64,000 nucleotides of DNA from Microstegium vimineum. Taxonomy: Eukaryota > Streptophyta > Magnoliopsida > Poales > Poaceae. This document shows, one piece after another, positions 31,803 through 44,263 of this stretch. The stretch covers positions 9,889,894 through 9,953,893 of the forward strand of contig CM039133.1 in the NCBI GenBank assembly GCA_022036555.1. The letters run 5' to 3'. The notes below the pieces were generated by a model. The model saw only the letters and a program-made list of their open reading frames with translations, did no database searches and was not told the origin of the DNA. The translations under genes and the position numbers were made by a program. Positions within the stretch are counted from its first letter, which is position 1. Each line of letters starts with the position of its first letter.

Positions 31803-34800
31803 TTTTATTAAAAACCTACCTAGTTAAAACTCACCCTTGTGAGAAACCCTAGGCAGGAAAAAAGTGTGCAGCCAGCTCCAAATGTCTTAACAAAGTATTA
31901 CAGACCATAAAGCCATTGTTCATAAGTGCAAATGAAAACTAAGCAAGTGAGGTCTGAGGGACACATCCACTCTCAGATCAGCTCACACAAAAGTACCACA
32001 GTCCAGGCAGCCATTCTCAGATCAGTCTTAGCCATGCATCAGCTTCACCATCAGGTTCATCCATCCAGGAATAGATTCTGGTATGCATCTTTAATTTCCT
32101 TGGTAACACGCGCCGTGGGGATGAAGCAGTAGAAGTAGCTCAGCTCGTGCCTTTTCACTGATTGAAAGTGAGAACGGAAAAACAGCCTCTGACAAAAAGC
32201 TAAACTATGATGTAACATTTTTGCAGTAGCTGTTCACTTGGATTGTAAAATCGGTAGTCCTGTATACCCTATGTCGTCTAGGTGTCCTGTGCTTTTTGGG
32301 TGAAGCATATGCTAGTGACCGCCCGCGTTTGGGCTGGCCTCATACATGGCCGCGTGCTCGCATGTGATCGAGTACGCCTCAACTCAAGGTCGTCACCGTC
32401 GTCGGGGGCTGGGGCCACGACCACGACCGCCACGACCGCACTTTTGCTGCGATTCGTGATTGTCCGATGCACGCACGGCCAAACAAACCTGCTTTAATTA
32501 AGCTCTTTCTGCACACAATGCCTTACAGTTTACACACAATCGCTGGCCACTCCCCCCTAGAGATAAGCCAAGCTATGCCAGGTGGTGGTTGGCCACCATA
32601 CTCGTCGTGGTGTCGTCTGAGTCACGAGCCCCTGTACTCGACAAATCGCGCGCAGAGAGAGCTAAATGAGATATAGACACACACGACAGTGAGATCAAGG
32701 ACGGTCTGAGCAGTGACGTCTATCGGTGAATTGGAATCCATGGCCTCACGGGGCCATGTACGTACGCAGCCATCGCCGTCACTGGTGGCTTGGTTGGGCC
32801 GTCTTTATTGCGAATTGATTTCATGACAATAATGCACCAAATGTCTTATCATGTAGTACGTCGTCCATCCATATCTATAAAAGAAAATCGTCTAAATTGT
32901 CTTGGACAACCGACACAGTCTTCAAATCATAACTCTACTTTCTTATTATTTTTTTAAAAATATATTTGTTGAAATGTGATATAATGTATATTTTTATAAA
33001 AGTACTTTTAAAGAGAAATCTATTCATATGATTTTTTATAAATTTTGAACTCAACAATTTAAAAGTTACATTCACGATTTATATTCCTAATATTTGATCG
33101 AAGTCTTGTCCAAAACAACTTGCTTTATATGTACCAAGAAAGTACAGTAATATCTGGCATCTGCGTCACAAGCTTCAAGGCTGGCTATCTGCGGTGCACT
33201 GAACTAGAACCAGGCGCATAGGTGCGTGGCACGACAATAGTTGAGTCTAGTCTGGATTTATCTGAGGTCCATTCGTATTAAATATATCGTTACACAGGTA
33301 TTTTTTTTATTAACAACACAATGTATTTAATATCAAAAAGAGAAAAAAATGAGTTTTATCTTGGTAGGAATACCAACTCTTTATGAGTTAAATGCTTATC
33401 AAACTATAAAATGAAACTATGTGCGTGTTTTATCCAAATTTCATTTCGTTTCATATGACATGGCAATTTTATAAACAACGCCATGAAATCCACCATTAAC
33501 CGTGTATAATTGGAAGTAGAGAGCTGTACTAATCATTGTACTAATGACAGCACAATTGCCACCTAACGTGACCAGTACCAGGCTTCGATCAAGTCATGTG
33601 CCAAATCATCAGATCAGAACGTACGGAAATAATGACAATATCTTGCAATAGGTAGGGCGTCCCAACAAGATACTCCTACCTAGCTTTTGACGGCAGACGT
33701 GGTTAATAATTTAATCTGTAGACTTTGCATTGTCCTTGTATGTTTGATAATGTGGATAATTTATAGATACATATTAGGGTATATTTAAAATATGTCTCAT
33801 AATGTCAGAGATGGCTAATTTAGAGACAGTGTTACGGCATAGTGGAAGGGACCACAATTTAGGGAACTGCTCCGGTACTCCTCTTTCTAAAAACTGTACA
33901 AATCTCAAAGCATCAATTTTAATGAATTAATATGATTTATTCTTTTGCAATTGGGTCTTGTATAGGCCCAGTCCGTCTGAGAGTCCAGCCCGAGCCTATC
34001 CCTGGGAGAGTCACCGTGTGTGCAGGTCTCCGTCGGTTCCTTCTCCCTCACCCGTCGTCGTGGCGGCCGACGGAAGTTTCGTTTTGTTGGCAGTGGGCAA
34101 GGAAGTTTCGCGCCACTTTCATCGCCGGTGAAGAGCACTATAGAGCAGAAGCCCACAGAAGACTCGCCGCCACGCACTGATCCTGATCAGTGGATCGCCA
34201 TGGCCATATCGCTCCATGCATGCATGTTGCGCCTTTTTTTCTTCACATTTCTACTCCGAACTGATCCATCGAATCTGCACTCGTACGATTTATTAGATGT
34301 ATGTGTGGTGCGGATGAGAGGATCCAAATCTCTCATTCTGCTGTTCTCTTGTCCGTACATTTGCAAGATTATATTAGAGCATCTCTAACGGTTTTGCATA
34401 TTTTAATTGGCAAATTTGAGAGTTTGCCAAGTCCCAAATAAATATGGTAAAGATAAAAAAAGTCAATCTCCAACGGTTTTGCAAAACTGACTTGGCAATT
34501 AACAAAATTGACTTGACAATTACTAAAATTGTAGAAATTGTTGCGGCGATTACCAAAATTTCCATAATACTTTTTTCTGTTTTTCTCTTTTCTCTCTCTT
34601 TTTTTTTTTTACTTTCTCTACCTTAGCCTGCTGCTCAATGGGGTTACAACCACATGGCTCGCATACGGATGTGTGTGCGTTTTCAACCTTTGGATGGCCG
34701 CGTACCTGTCTGACACCTCCACGCACATGCGCCTCGGCGGCCCTTGTGGCCACATGCCCGTCGCCACCGCGCCTTGGCGAGGCGACGACCCTGCCTCGAC

Positions 34801-35502
34801 TAGCGGCATCCTCCGCCTCGAGTCTGCGTCCGTCCCTGCATGGACCGACGGGTGACGGCGACAGTCTGGCCCGATGGCCATGCTCCAACCAAGGTCCGAA
34901 GAGGGTTATTTTCGCCTGGGCCCATCAAAACGGAGGATGGAGCTGGGTGAAGCTCGTTTTCTTGGCTCCTCCTCCCGTCTGTGGCTCTAGTTAGCGAGAA
35001 ACACAGAGCTTCACACGCCGAGCACGTACTGCCGTCTTCACCCGTTTAGCAGGCGGAGTCAACAAAACGACTCCAGAAGCCGAGCGAGAATCTATACCAA
35101 ACGGCCCCTAATTAAGCAGCTGTGCTAACCGGCGGCCAGAGATGATGAAGCTGATCTGATATATACATCTCTGTGGACTAAGGATTATTTTTATCAATTT
35201 TTATTTGGCTTTCCTCATAGATAGAGTCTTTAATTTGTTCTTGGTTGCTTGTGCGATGGAGAGAACAGCTTGCGTCATAAGTACTAGTTGCCGTGGTGAC
35301 ATTCACATGAGAGTTGAAGAAGCTGATCAAGTTCTTCCTTGCGTCGTGGTGCTGTGATCTCACCAGAGCATGCACTACTATATATAATTAATTAATAATA
35401 AATAAGAATAAATGCAAACTACTAAGATCGAAACCGCCTTAGGTGGGTTGATTACTGAACGATTCGTGGTCTTCGCTTGGTGGTAGTACGTCCTCCACCA
35501 TA
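31803..35502. other. Gene-free interval with repeat debris
   Basis: No believable gene. On the minus strand at about 32160-32060 a short open piece reads KRHELSYFYCFIPTARVTKE; it may be an exon remnant of unknown origin. At 34377-34620 the phrase GAGCATCTCTAACGG and repeated CTCCAACGG / GGCAATT words mark a grass MITE-like repeat, and CCAAACGGCCCCT near 35097 looks like the end of another. The rest is AT-rich. Confidence 0.5.
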
Positions 35503-35757
35503 CTCCATCTGTACCTATATAAAGTCGTTTTGGATAAGGCTTAGGCCAACATTTAGAATATAAATTATAAATAACTTTTAAATTATTGAGATTGAAAATG
35601 TGAAAAATCATATAAATATATTTGGATTTAAAAATAATTTCATAAAAACAAACGTATATCATATTCCAATAAATATTTTAAAAAAAATAAAAAATAAAAA
35701 ATATATTTTGGAGACTATGTCGTTGTTTAAAATGACTTATTTATGATAAGGAGGGAG
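35503..35757. mobile_element. Stowaway MITE
   Basis: 255 bp with terminal CTCCATCTGTACC and GATAAGGAGGGAG, flanked on both sides by the TA target duplication (35501-35502 and 35758-35759). The interior is very AT-rich and has no coding frame. Confidence 0.8.
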
Positions 35758-36394
35758 TATCCATCTCTAAAGTCGCCACGTAAGCTAAGGATGCATGGAG
35801 CAAAAAGTGAACTATCTATTGGTGCTATTTTATTTGTAGTGTTTTGGATCTTATTTATTCTTGTTGTTATTAAGAAATAAAACTCTAGGAACGTGAGAAA
35901 ATCATATATACATACCTTTATTAAATGGACAATCAATATAAGGTTGCATTTTTTTGGGAAAACATTTTACTAGATTCATATTTTATTTTAAATAGTAAAT
36001 TAATTTTGAATTTAGAGGTCAAACTATATATTTTTTTAAAAGAAACCACCTTTGAAGCCAACTAGAGGACCAAATATGTTCGGTTTTGATAGTTGGATTA
36101 CTCCTCGACCTTAATAAAGGACATGCTAGCCGGCAGCTAGTCCCTCTCAGCGTCTGTAGGAAAATGTTATTGTGGACCGTGAGATGTGAGGAAGCTACTA
36201 TGAGTCGTGAGCTATAGAAAAGCTGAAAGTTATTTGGTTAAATTAAATAAGCATAAAGTATAGCTTCTATCTTTATCTCTTTTGAAACAATTATGAAAGA
36301 GTTTTTATTTCACTCATTTTTAAAGTAGAAAGTCAAAAGCCAAAAAGAAGGTCGAACCAACTTTTAAAAAGGTACTACCGAAAATTAGTTGCAT

Positions 36395-36780
36395 ATGGAA
36401 AAGCAACCAAAATAAATTTATAGATCTTGAAAAGTTATGAAACATTATAGTTAGAAACATGTTTATTTGAAATCATTTTGACATGCAAAATTGTGTTTGA
36501 ATTTAAAAAACTTAAAATTTGAAATTTTCAAACTATAATGGATGAAAAACAACCAAAATAAACATTGTAGATCTTGAAAAGTTATGAAACATTATAGTCG
36601 ATAACTTTTTATTTAAAATCATATTGTCATGCAAAACTGCGTTTGAATTTCAAAATTTTGAAATTCAAATTTTGTAAACCACCTCGGATGGAAAAACGTC
36701 CAAAACTTAAAGTGTGGATATCAAAAAGTTATGAAACTTTATAGTTACAACCTTTTCTTTTGAATTCGTTTTAGAGCCTA
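36395..36780. repeat. Tandem repeat, unit about 147 bp, three copies
   Basis: TAGATCTTGAAAAGTTATGAAACATTATAG at about 36421 recurs at 36568 and, diverged, near 36715. Each is followed by a GTTTGAATTT..AAATTTGAAATTTTCAAA-like segment. Non-coding; the flank from 35758 to here is also without genes. Confidence 0.7.
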
Positions 36781-36852
36781 AAACGAATAAGTTACATTCA
36801 ATTTAGTATAATATGTGAGAAACCGAAAATAGATTATATATGTAAGTGATAT

Positions 36853-36930
36853 TGTGGTGCAGTGGTTAGAGGAGGGGATGTGTGAGGGAGAGGAGACACG
36901 CAAGGGAGAGGTCACTGGTTTGAATCCCAC
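36853..36930 (+). other. tRNA-like Pol III A box and B box (SINE-like fragment)
   Basis: TGGTGCAGTGGTTAGAGG (36855-36872) fits an A box and GGTTTGAATCCC (36917-36928) a B box, at roughly tRNA spacing with an inserted purine-rich loop. It does not fold into a normal tRNA because of the GGAGAGGAGACACG insert. It could be a SINE head or a tRNA-derived piece carried by the adjoining CACTA fragment. Confidence 0.45.
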
Positions 36931-37009
36931 AAGCTCTGTAGCCGCGAAAAATACCGCGACTTGTGACGGCCTCCTCGATTAAAAAAATTCCTATTTTTTT
37001 GGATTTTTT

Positions 37010-37115
37010 TTGTTTCTACATTATCGAGTGTGCCCGACAAAAAACACTCGGCAAATATGGCTTTGTCCATCAGTTTTTTAATAAGTGACCGGTAAAGCCC
37101 CTAAGTCCGGTAGTG
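37010..37115. mobile_element. End fragment of another CACTA family
   Basis: Contains GAGTGTGCCCGACAAAAAACACTCGGCAAA, an inverted CACTCGGCAAA-type motif typical of a large grass CACTA family, and ends AAGTCCGGTAGTG with TAGTG at 37111-37115. No partner end is evident nearby, so it is probably a truncated non-autonomous copy. Confidence 0.5.
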
Positions 37116-37975
37116 ATTGATTCTTACCGAACAGTGATAAAATGAGAGGAATATATCATAAAAAATTATAATGTAGTGGTAGCTTACCTGAGAGGTACAT
37201 GTCCATTTTAATTATTAAAAAACATGTCTGTATTGAAAAACTGAAAATTATACTTTGGAATGTCTTTTGTATCTTTTATCTTCTTTATTATATTAGTTGT
37301 GGCAAGAAGTTGAGTACCTTATCATTCTACACTTTGTTGATATTTTGTGCAGCTGCTGTGACTCTGACATGATATAAAGTTTACCTTCGTATCAGTGGTT
37401 TGGATTTTTTTCATATATGCCTTATTGATAAATCCATGCCTTTTGGTCCCCTATTTTTTATGGTTATCATTAGCTTGTAAACTGGAAGTAACGTAAACCC
37501 ATTAGAAACATAGTGAAAAATTATATTACACCTAATAGTCAATATGGATCGTATGAAGACTGATTTGTTCACAGCTACCAAACCGGTGGCCCGTGCTTTG
37601 ATTTTTTCTAGGGTGCTTTTCCAGGCCTAATCTTAGGGATTGTTTGGATCCTTTCATTTGAAGGAATTCACATATAAATTTATCTCTAGTTCAGATTCAG
37701 AAGATGGCAGATGGAAGTTGATTCTACCCTTTCCAAGAATTCACATATAAGTCTATCTTAAATTCAGAGGATGACAGATGGAAATTGATTCTATGCCCAA
37801 ATAGTCAATACAGATCATATGAAGACTCATTTGCTACGTTAAATCCGAAATAAATCCAGAAAAATATGAACACCCATTCAAGTCGAGCGTAACTAGCTGA
37901 TTTATCATCAGTTTGCAGCGGTATCTATTTTATTAATATGTAAAGCTAGGAAGCTAGATAGATGGTTTTTTGTTA
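37116..37975. other. Gene-free interval before CACTA element 2
   Basis: No coding frame. AATTCACATATAA..TCTATCT and GATGACAGATGGAA-like phrases occur twice (37665-37720 and 37735-37790), a short diverged duplication. ATAGTCAATA..GATC..TATGAAGACT also occurs twice (37537 and 37800). Confidence 0.55.
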
Positions 37976-38250
37976 CACTACTACAGAAACGGCAATCACT
38001 GCTGGCCCACCACTGTCGGTTTTGTTTGGGCCGGCAGTGATACCCCTTCACTGCCGGTTCTTCCTCTGACAGACCCCCAATTATTGGGGGTAGGGGCTGA
38101 ACCGGCAGTGAAACACCACATCACTGTCGGTTCGTGGCTTGAACCGGCAGTGATGCCTCTCGGCCCTATCACTGCCGGTTCAAGCCACCAACCGGCAGTG
38201 ATGTGGTGTTTTACTGTCGGTTCGTGGCTGGAACCGGCAGTGATGTTGTG
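37976..38250. repeat. 5' terminus and subterminal TCACTGCCGGTT array
   Basis: CACTA terminus followed by about ten copies of TCACTGCCGGTT / AACCGGCAGTGA in alternating orientation, forming nested hairpins (for example around 38115-38205). This is the expected protein-binding region of a CACTA end. Confidence 0.9.
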
Positions 38251-38257
38251 TAAACAG

Positions 38258-38264
38258 TATAAAG
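38258..38264 (+). promoter_or_regulatory. TATA box of the TNP2 gene, element 2
   Basis: TATAAAG immediately after the last subterminal repeat and before a CT-rich leader (CTCCTCCCTCCCTCCTC). The coding start is at 38934, so an intron-containing leader of about 650 bp is likely. Confidence 0.6.
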
Positions 38265-38933
38265 CTTCGATCTCCTCCCTCCCTCCTCTGCCCAACAGAA
38301 CGAAACAGTGTGTGAGGAGCTCTCTCTCTCCATTGTTGCGGCTGGTGGATTTCTTGATCTCTATTTTTGACTCCTCTTCACTCTTGGATCCTCATATCTT
38401 CTTACTCTTGGTTAGTAACAAGCATAATTCTTTAGAATTGTTGGTTTACATTGTGTCAATTTGTGTTAGAGCTATGCTAGTTTTCATGATCAAGAACAGG
38501 GATGTTGCAATTTGTGTCAATGTTTTGTAGCTTTTAGATCCAAAATTATTTAAAAAAATTGTAGCACTTCGTTTTTATTGGGTAATTATTGTATAATCAT
38601 TGAGTAGCTAGGTTCGAAAGATTCATCTCGAAAATTATGGATAAAAATTGTAATTAGTTATATTTATTATTTACATTTAATACTCAATATATGCATGAAA
38701 GATTTGATGGGATGTGGAATAGATTCGGTATTTATTACTTACATTTAATACTCCATGCATGCATTTAATACTTACATTTAATACTCCATGCTTCCATTGT
38801 TATCTATTTGTTCTCTTAATTTTTATAGCGCGACCAAATTCAAATTATATCGAAGAATATTGTTAAAAAATGCTCCTATTAATATGTTCCTATGTTTCCT
38901 CTGCTCTGCTCATCTTATTTTATCAGTGCAAAC

Positions 38934-41900
38934 ATGGCTCGAGGGTGGATGTACGATCTGTCACATACAGACCCACGGTACTTGACGGGCATCGACGATT
39001 TCATCAAGCGAGCTAGAGCCAATGCTGGGGACTCACATCTTGTATTCTGTCCATGCAAAGACTGCAAGAATACGAGAAAATAGGACGACGTGGAGCATAT
39101 ACGTTTGCACTTAATCACAAGGGGGTTCATGAGAAACTACACGATTTGGACTTTGCATGGGGAGGTTGGTCAAAATGTTAATGATGATGTGCTCATGCCT
39201 AGTGTAGCATTATTTCCTGTTCATGATTACACAGAAGATGTGCCTACCAGTGATGATGTGTTTGTGAATATATTAGCTGACGACACAGAGGAAAATGATG
39301 GCATTTCATAGCTTCTACATGATGTGCATGGGGGATTCCTTAGTGCTTCACAGTTGAAAAACTAGAGATGATGAGAAAGGATGCAAAAACACCATTGTAT
39401 CCGGGCTGCCCAATAAGCAAACTCGAAGCCAACATCATGCTATTGGAGTTCAAATCAACGAATGGGTTAAGTGATAAAGGCTTCGATAACTTGTTAGGTA
39501 TACTACATAAACTGTTCCCGAAGGATACCGAGTTAGCAGAAAACACTTACCTTGTGAAGCAAATGATTTGCCCAATTGGCCTCGAGGTTGAGAAAATCCA
39601 CGCGTGTTTCAACGACTGCATATTGTACCGTGGATGCATGTCCCAAGTGTAAAACTCCCCGATACAAGCAAGGGCCATCAAATGACGGAAGCAAGACCAG
39701 AGGAGGGCCCGTAAAGTCTGTGTGGTATTTTCCTATAGCTCCACGAGTGCATAGGTTGTTTGCAAATGAAAAGTCGGCCAAGCTGTTGCGTTGGCACGGC
39801 GAAGAGCGAAAGAAAGATTCAATGATGAGGCACCCCGCCGATGGTTCGGACTGGAGGACTATCAACACTATGTTCTATAAGAACATCGGTGGAGAGGTAA
39901 GGCATCTGTGATTAGCTTTGAGCACGGATGAGATGAACCCGTTTGACCAGGTTAGAACCAATCATAGCACTTGGCCAGTGACGCTATGTATATACAACCT
40001 TCCACCCTGGCTTTGTATGAAACGGTCATACGTCCAGATGCCATTACTAATCCAAGGACCAAAAAACCTGGTAATGATATTGATGTGCTTCTAGAACTAG
40101 TGATCGATGAACTACTACAGATGTGGGAGACGGGTGTGAAGGATGTTTGGGATGAGTACAAGAAAGAACATGTCACGGTAAAAGCTGTACTTATCGCTAC
40201 AATCACCGACCTACCAGGGCGAGGTTCCTTGTCTGGAGAGAATACAAAAGGATACACTGGGTGTGTCGAGTGCTTAGACGAGACTGATGCTACACATATA
40301 CCAGAAAACAGGAAGATGGTCTACATGGGACACCGTAGGTTCCTACGTCGTGATCACCCTTACCGTAGGAATACAAAATATTTTAATGGAACTGCTGAGA
40401 AACGTGGACCTCCAAAGTATCGAGACGGGAAACAGATGCTTCAACAATTAAGCAAACTCACAAATGTTGTCCTTGGGAAGGGGGACGGGGCAGTAGCAAC
40501 GCCAACCGATAGTATCTGGAAGAAAAAATCAATCTTCTGGAAACTACCTTATTGGCCACTTTTGAGTGTACGTCACTCTCTTGATCCAATGCACATAACT
40601 AAAAACATGTGCGGTAACACACTTAACACGTTGATGAACACCAGGGGAACAAGCAAGGATTCTCTCGCGACAGGCTTGTACATGCAACACCTGGGCCTCA
40701 TGAAGGAGTTACACCCAATAACTCTTGAGAATGGTCACTTGAAACTTCCGGTGGCATCATGGACACTAAAAAAGGAGGAAAAAGAAATGCTTATTTCTTT
40801 CTTCAATGATCTCAAAGTACCGAGTGGCTACTGTGGGAACCCGAAGAGGCTAGTTAACATGAGAGAACTTAAGTTTAACTATGGTTCTATGAAGGCCCAT
40901 GACTGTCATGTCATAATGACTCAGCTGCTCCCAGTTGCCCTGCGAGGTATCCTCCCTAACAAGGTGCGCGCTCCAATCATAAAGTTGTGTTCGTTCTTCA
41001 ACTCAATCTCTGAAAATGTCATTGAAGTGGGAAGGTTAGACCACCTGAAGCAGGAGATAGCCGAGATTATATGCAGGCTTGAGATGCATTTCCCACCGAC
41101 TTACTTCGACATTTCAGTGCATCTACTTGTTCATCATGTGGATCAAATAAAATCCCTTGGCCCAATGTACCTACACCAGATGTTTCCTTTCGAGGGGCTG
41201 ATGAAAGTTTTAAGGCGGTATGTTAGGAATAAATTCAGACTAGAAGGGAGCATGGTAGAAGGATTGTCAACAGAGGAGGCTATTGAGTTCTCCACATATT
41301 ATCTGGACATCAAGCGGGTTGGAGTTCCAGTATCTCATCACGATGGAAGACTAGGGGGCAAAGGAACAATAGGTGAGAAAGCTGTCAAAATGGACGAAGT
41401 CGTCTCCTTCAGACAAGCACACTTCGCTGTTCTCCAGCAGGCCGACAGTGTAATGGCATACATTGATGAGCACAAGCAGTTTCTGCAAATTAAGCACATA
41501 GGGAGGTCACAGGCTTGGCTTGAGAAAAAACATAAGGAAGAATTCGGTGACTGGTTTCGACGCCAAAGGCTAGGAAAGGTGAAGGGATGTCAGCTAGATC
41601 TCTTAGCCCCCGGACCTTCGACTACGCTAATGAAATACCAAGGATATCAAATAAATGGTTTTACATTTAACACAAAAAAACAGGACGGAAAGAGCACGAA
41701 CCAAAACAGTGGTGTTCATTTCAACGCCCACGATGAGTACGACACAGTGGTGGCAACATACTATGGTTTCATAGATGAGATATGGGAGCTAGACTATGGA
41801 CATCAGTTGAAAGTTGCTCTTTTCCATTGTCTGTGGGTCCGGTTGAATGAAATCAACACCGACAAGGATGGGTTCACTACCGTTGATCTATCCAAGACCG

Positions 41901-42172
41901 CATACAGAGATGACCCCTTCGTCCTTGCAAAGGATGTTTTGCAAATCTTCTATGCAATGGATAACAATACAAATGGAAGACGACATGTAGTATTGCAAGG
42001 CAAAAGGAAGATTGTAGGTGTCGACGGAGTGACAGACGAAGAAGAGTACAAAGGTTATGAAGAAATGACTCCTTTTGGGGCGGACGTTACCCTACATGTC
42101 CTTGAAGAGGCTGACGAACCTGCTTACCTCGGGAGTGATCATGATGAGGCCATCATCGTGCCTGCACCGTGA
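38934..42172 (+). pseudogene. TNP2-type CACTA transposase, near full length, broken
   Basis: Transposase of element 2. The ATG at 38934 starts a transposase-associated domain (MARGWMYDLSHTDPRYLTGI, then a Cys motif HLVFCPCKDCKN). Next come the Transposase_21 (TNP2) core (YPGCPISKLEANI, CPKCKTPRYK, RLFANEKSAKLLRWHGEERK, GYTGCVECLDETDATHI, LDPMHITKNMCGN), DUF4218 (CHVIMTQLLPVALRGILPNK, HLLVHHVDQI) and DUF4216 (GKSTNQNSGVHFNA, TTVDLSKTAYRDDPFVLA). The last 733 codons (39971-42172) are open. Upstream there are TAG at 39081, 39309 and 39363, a frameshift near 39640, TGA at 39909 and another frameshift between about 39950 and 40070. Several stops stand where Gln is expected. Confidence 0.9.
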
Positions 42173-42304
42173 ATTGTTAGAGTATCATAAACTATGTAAT
42201 CCTTAATGAAATGTTGTTTTTAGTAATTTGAGATCATATGGAGTTCTAGAGATTGTGGAGTTGTACCACGTTGTTGATTGATGTATGCCATATCAAAAGG
42301 GATT

Positions 42305-42655
42305 CCAAAACTATAAAGAATTAGACCTTGAGTGTATAAGCAATAATGTAGAGCTCCACAAAACTAGTAAAAGCTATGTTGGAAGATTTTCAACTTCTAT
42401 TCAAATTTTTGGAGTAATTACAAAGGGGGTATTTGAATTTTAAACCCTTATTCAAATTCAAAATGGAATTTAAAAACTATAAAGAATTAAACCTTGAGTG
42501 TATAAGCAATAATGTAGAGCTCCTCAAAACTAGCAAAAGCTATGTTGGAAGATTTTCAACTTCTATTCAAAATTTTGGAGTAATTACAAAGGGGGTAATT
42601 GAATTTTAAACCCTTATTCAAATTCAAAATGGAATTCAAAAACTATAAAGAATTT
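42305..42655. repeat. Tandem duplication, 166-bp unit
   Basis: CTATAAAGAATT occurs at 42311, 42477 and 42643, exactly 166 bp apart, within almost identical surroundings (CCTTGAGTGTATAAGCAATA, GATTTTCAACTTCTATTCAA). Non-coding DNA between TNP2 and the internal repeat array; the flanks 42173-42304 and 42656-42787 hold nothing else. Confidence 0.85.
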
Positions 42656-42787
42656 GAATATGCTCCTTCAACAAAAGTTGTAGAGAATTAAAAATTATGC
42701 AACTTATATGTTTGGAGTTTTTCAAGTTCTAGTAAAAAATTAGGAGTAATTTGAATTACAAAGAAAAAGGCAGATTTAAAAAGATAC

Positions 42788-43000
42788 ACACATCACTGCC
42801 GGTTATAGAGCAACCGACAGTGATGTGCCTCTATCACTGCCGGTTCTAATTACTAACCGGTAGTGATGCACCCTCATCACTGTCGGTTGATAAGAACCGG
42901 CAGTGATGCTCCCTCATCACTGCCGGTTCTTCTTACAAACCGGCACTGATAGGGCACATCACTGCCGGTTTGTAATAACCACTGGTAGTGATATGCCACC
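42788..43000. repeat. Mid-element array of the TCACTGCCGGTT terminal motif
   Basis: Eight to ten copies of TCACTGCCGGTT / AACCGGCAGTGAT in alternating orientation, the same motif as the 5' terminus of this element. They lie about 600 bp after TNP2 and a few bases before the TATA box of gene 2. No convincing CACTA terminus lies at either side, so I read this as an internal array, not the end of the element. Confidence 0.85.
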
Positions 43001-43001
43001 C

Positions 43002-43010
43002 TATTTAAAG
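43002..43010 (+). promoter_or_regulatory. TATA box of gene 2, element 2
   Basis: TATTTAAAG follows the mid-element array directly, and a GC-rich leader with CCGCCGC and CGACGCCGC runs begins just after it. Same order as palindrome, TATA and GC-rich leader in element 1 (2024-2420). Confidence 0.55.
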
Positions 43011-43502
43011 AATTGGCGCACGTCCGAAAATTTCAGACGCGCGCTCGTTCCACACTTATCCATTCTGCTCGAGCCCGAGCTCACCACTGCACGCGGCCGC
43101 CGCCCACTGGACCTCAATGACCTCGACGCCGCGAGGAGCTCCCGTCACTCTGCTCTGCTTGACGCCGCAACTACACGTCGCCGCCGCCTGCTCTGCTCGA
43201 CGCCGTGACACCGCTGGTCGACGCCGCATAGGACCGCCAAGGCCGCCACGACATCGCCGGCCGCCACATCCACGCCGCAGGAGCACAAGAGCAGGAGCAG
43301 GAGCAGGAACATGTAGAGGAGCGCGAAATCCAGCCCTAACCTCCACGCGGTGAGCTCCATGTCCACGCACGGAAGGTGTTCGACGAAATGTGTACATGGA
43401 CCTGCTCTTTTTTTGCTTGCTTGCTTGGCATAGAGATAGATGATGAGATGAATTGAAGGAGGGAGAGAGATAGACTTGCTTGCTTGTTCTGCTTATTTCA
43501 CA
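43011..43502 (+). other. GC-rich leader of element 2 gene 2
   Basis: CG-rich to 43350, then mixed. The open frames on both strands are low-complexity and not convincing proteins. Probably untranslated first exon and start of an intron. Confidence 0.45.
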
Positions 43503-44190
43503 GTGGACTGCTAGCTTCAAAAGAGAAGGAGGGAGAGGGAGGAAGAAGGAGGGAGAGGGAGGAAGGAGGAAGAAGGAGGGAGATGGAGGAAGAAGGAGGG
43601 AGAGGAAGAAGGAGGGAGAGGGAGGAAGGAGGGAGAAGGAGATAGAGAGAGAGATAAATTAGAGACATAGATTAGATAGATTAGAGAGATAGCTTAGATA
43701 TATAGCTAGCTAGCTTAGATAGCTTAGATAGAGATAGAGAAAGAGAGAGAGAGAGATAGAGAAAGAGATAGGTAGAGATTAGAGATAGATTCATATTGAT
43801 AGAGACATAGGTAGTGATTAGAGAGAGATAGAGAGATAGAGAAAGAGAGAGAGATATAGATAGACTTGTATGTCATCCTTGTATCTTTGTATATATATCA
43901 TGATTAACTTAAGCAAATTTTGAGAGACATCAAGATACTTTGAGCAAATTTTCTTATGATTAACTTATGCTTGCAATTTTCATATTGTGGCTACAATGAT
44001 TCAAATTTGTGGATAGATCGAGATAGAGATAGAGATATTGAGGTCATCCTATGCTTGAGAGATAGAGAAAGAGATATAGATGTATAAATGTCATATCATA
44101 TATACATGACAAAGATAGAGATAAAAGATAGATAGATAGAGAGAGATATAAAGATAGAGAGAAAGATAGAGAAAGAGATATAGATGTATA
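43503..44190. repeat. GA-rich low-complexity tract
   Basis: Long runs of GGAGGGAGAGGGAGGAAGAAGG (43503-43650), then GATAGAGAAAGAGAGA and TAGATAGATTAGAGAGA types to about 44190. These are probably within the first intron of gene 2; AG-rich in one strand throughout. Confidence 0.85.
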
Positions 44191-44263
44191 AATGTCATAT
44201 ATGCTTGTATATATGGCATCGTCTTATGCTTGTATATATGGATTTTCTTATGCCAGAAACATG

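Noticed and set aside
36853..36930. A functional tRNA gene
   Set aside because: Box-like sequences are present but the insert between them does not permit a cloverleaf.
42980..42995. TAGTG at the right side of the mid-element array as a possible end of element 2
   Set aside because: It is part of a variant AACCGGTAGTGA repeat unit, similar TAGTG words occur elsewhere in the array, and gene 2 of the same plan follows, so I keep it as internal.
43480..43662. Plus-strand Lys/Glu/Gly-rich frame
   Set aside because: Translation of the GGAGGGA microsatellite; not a gene.
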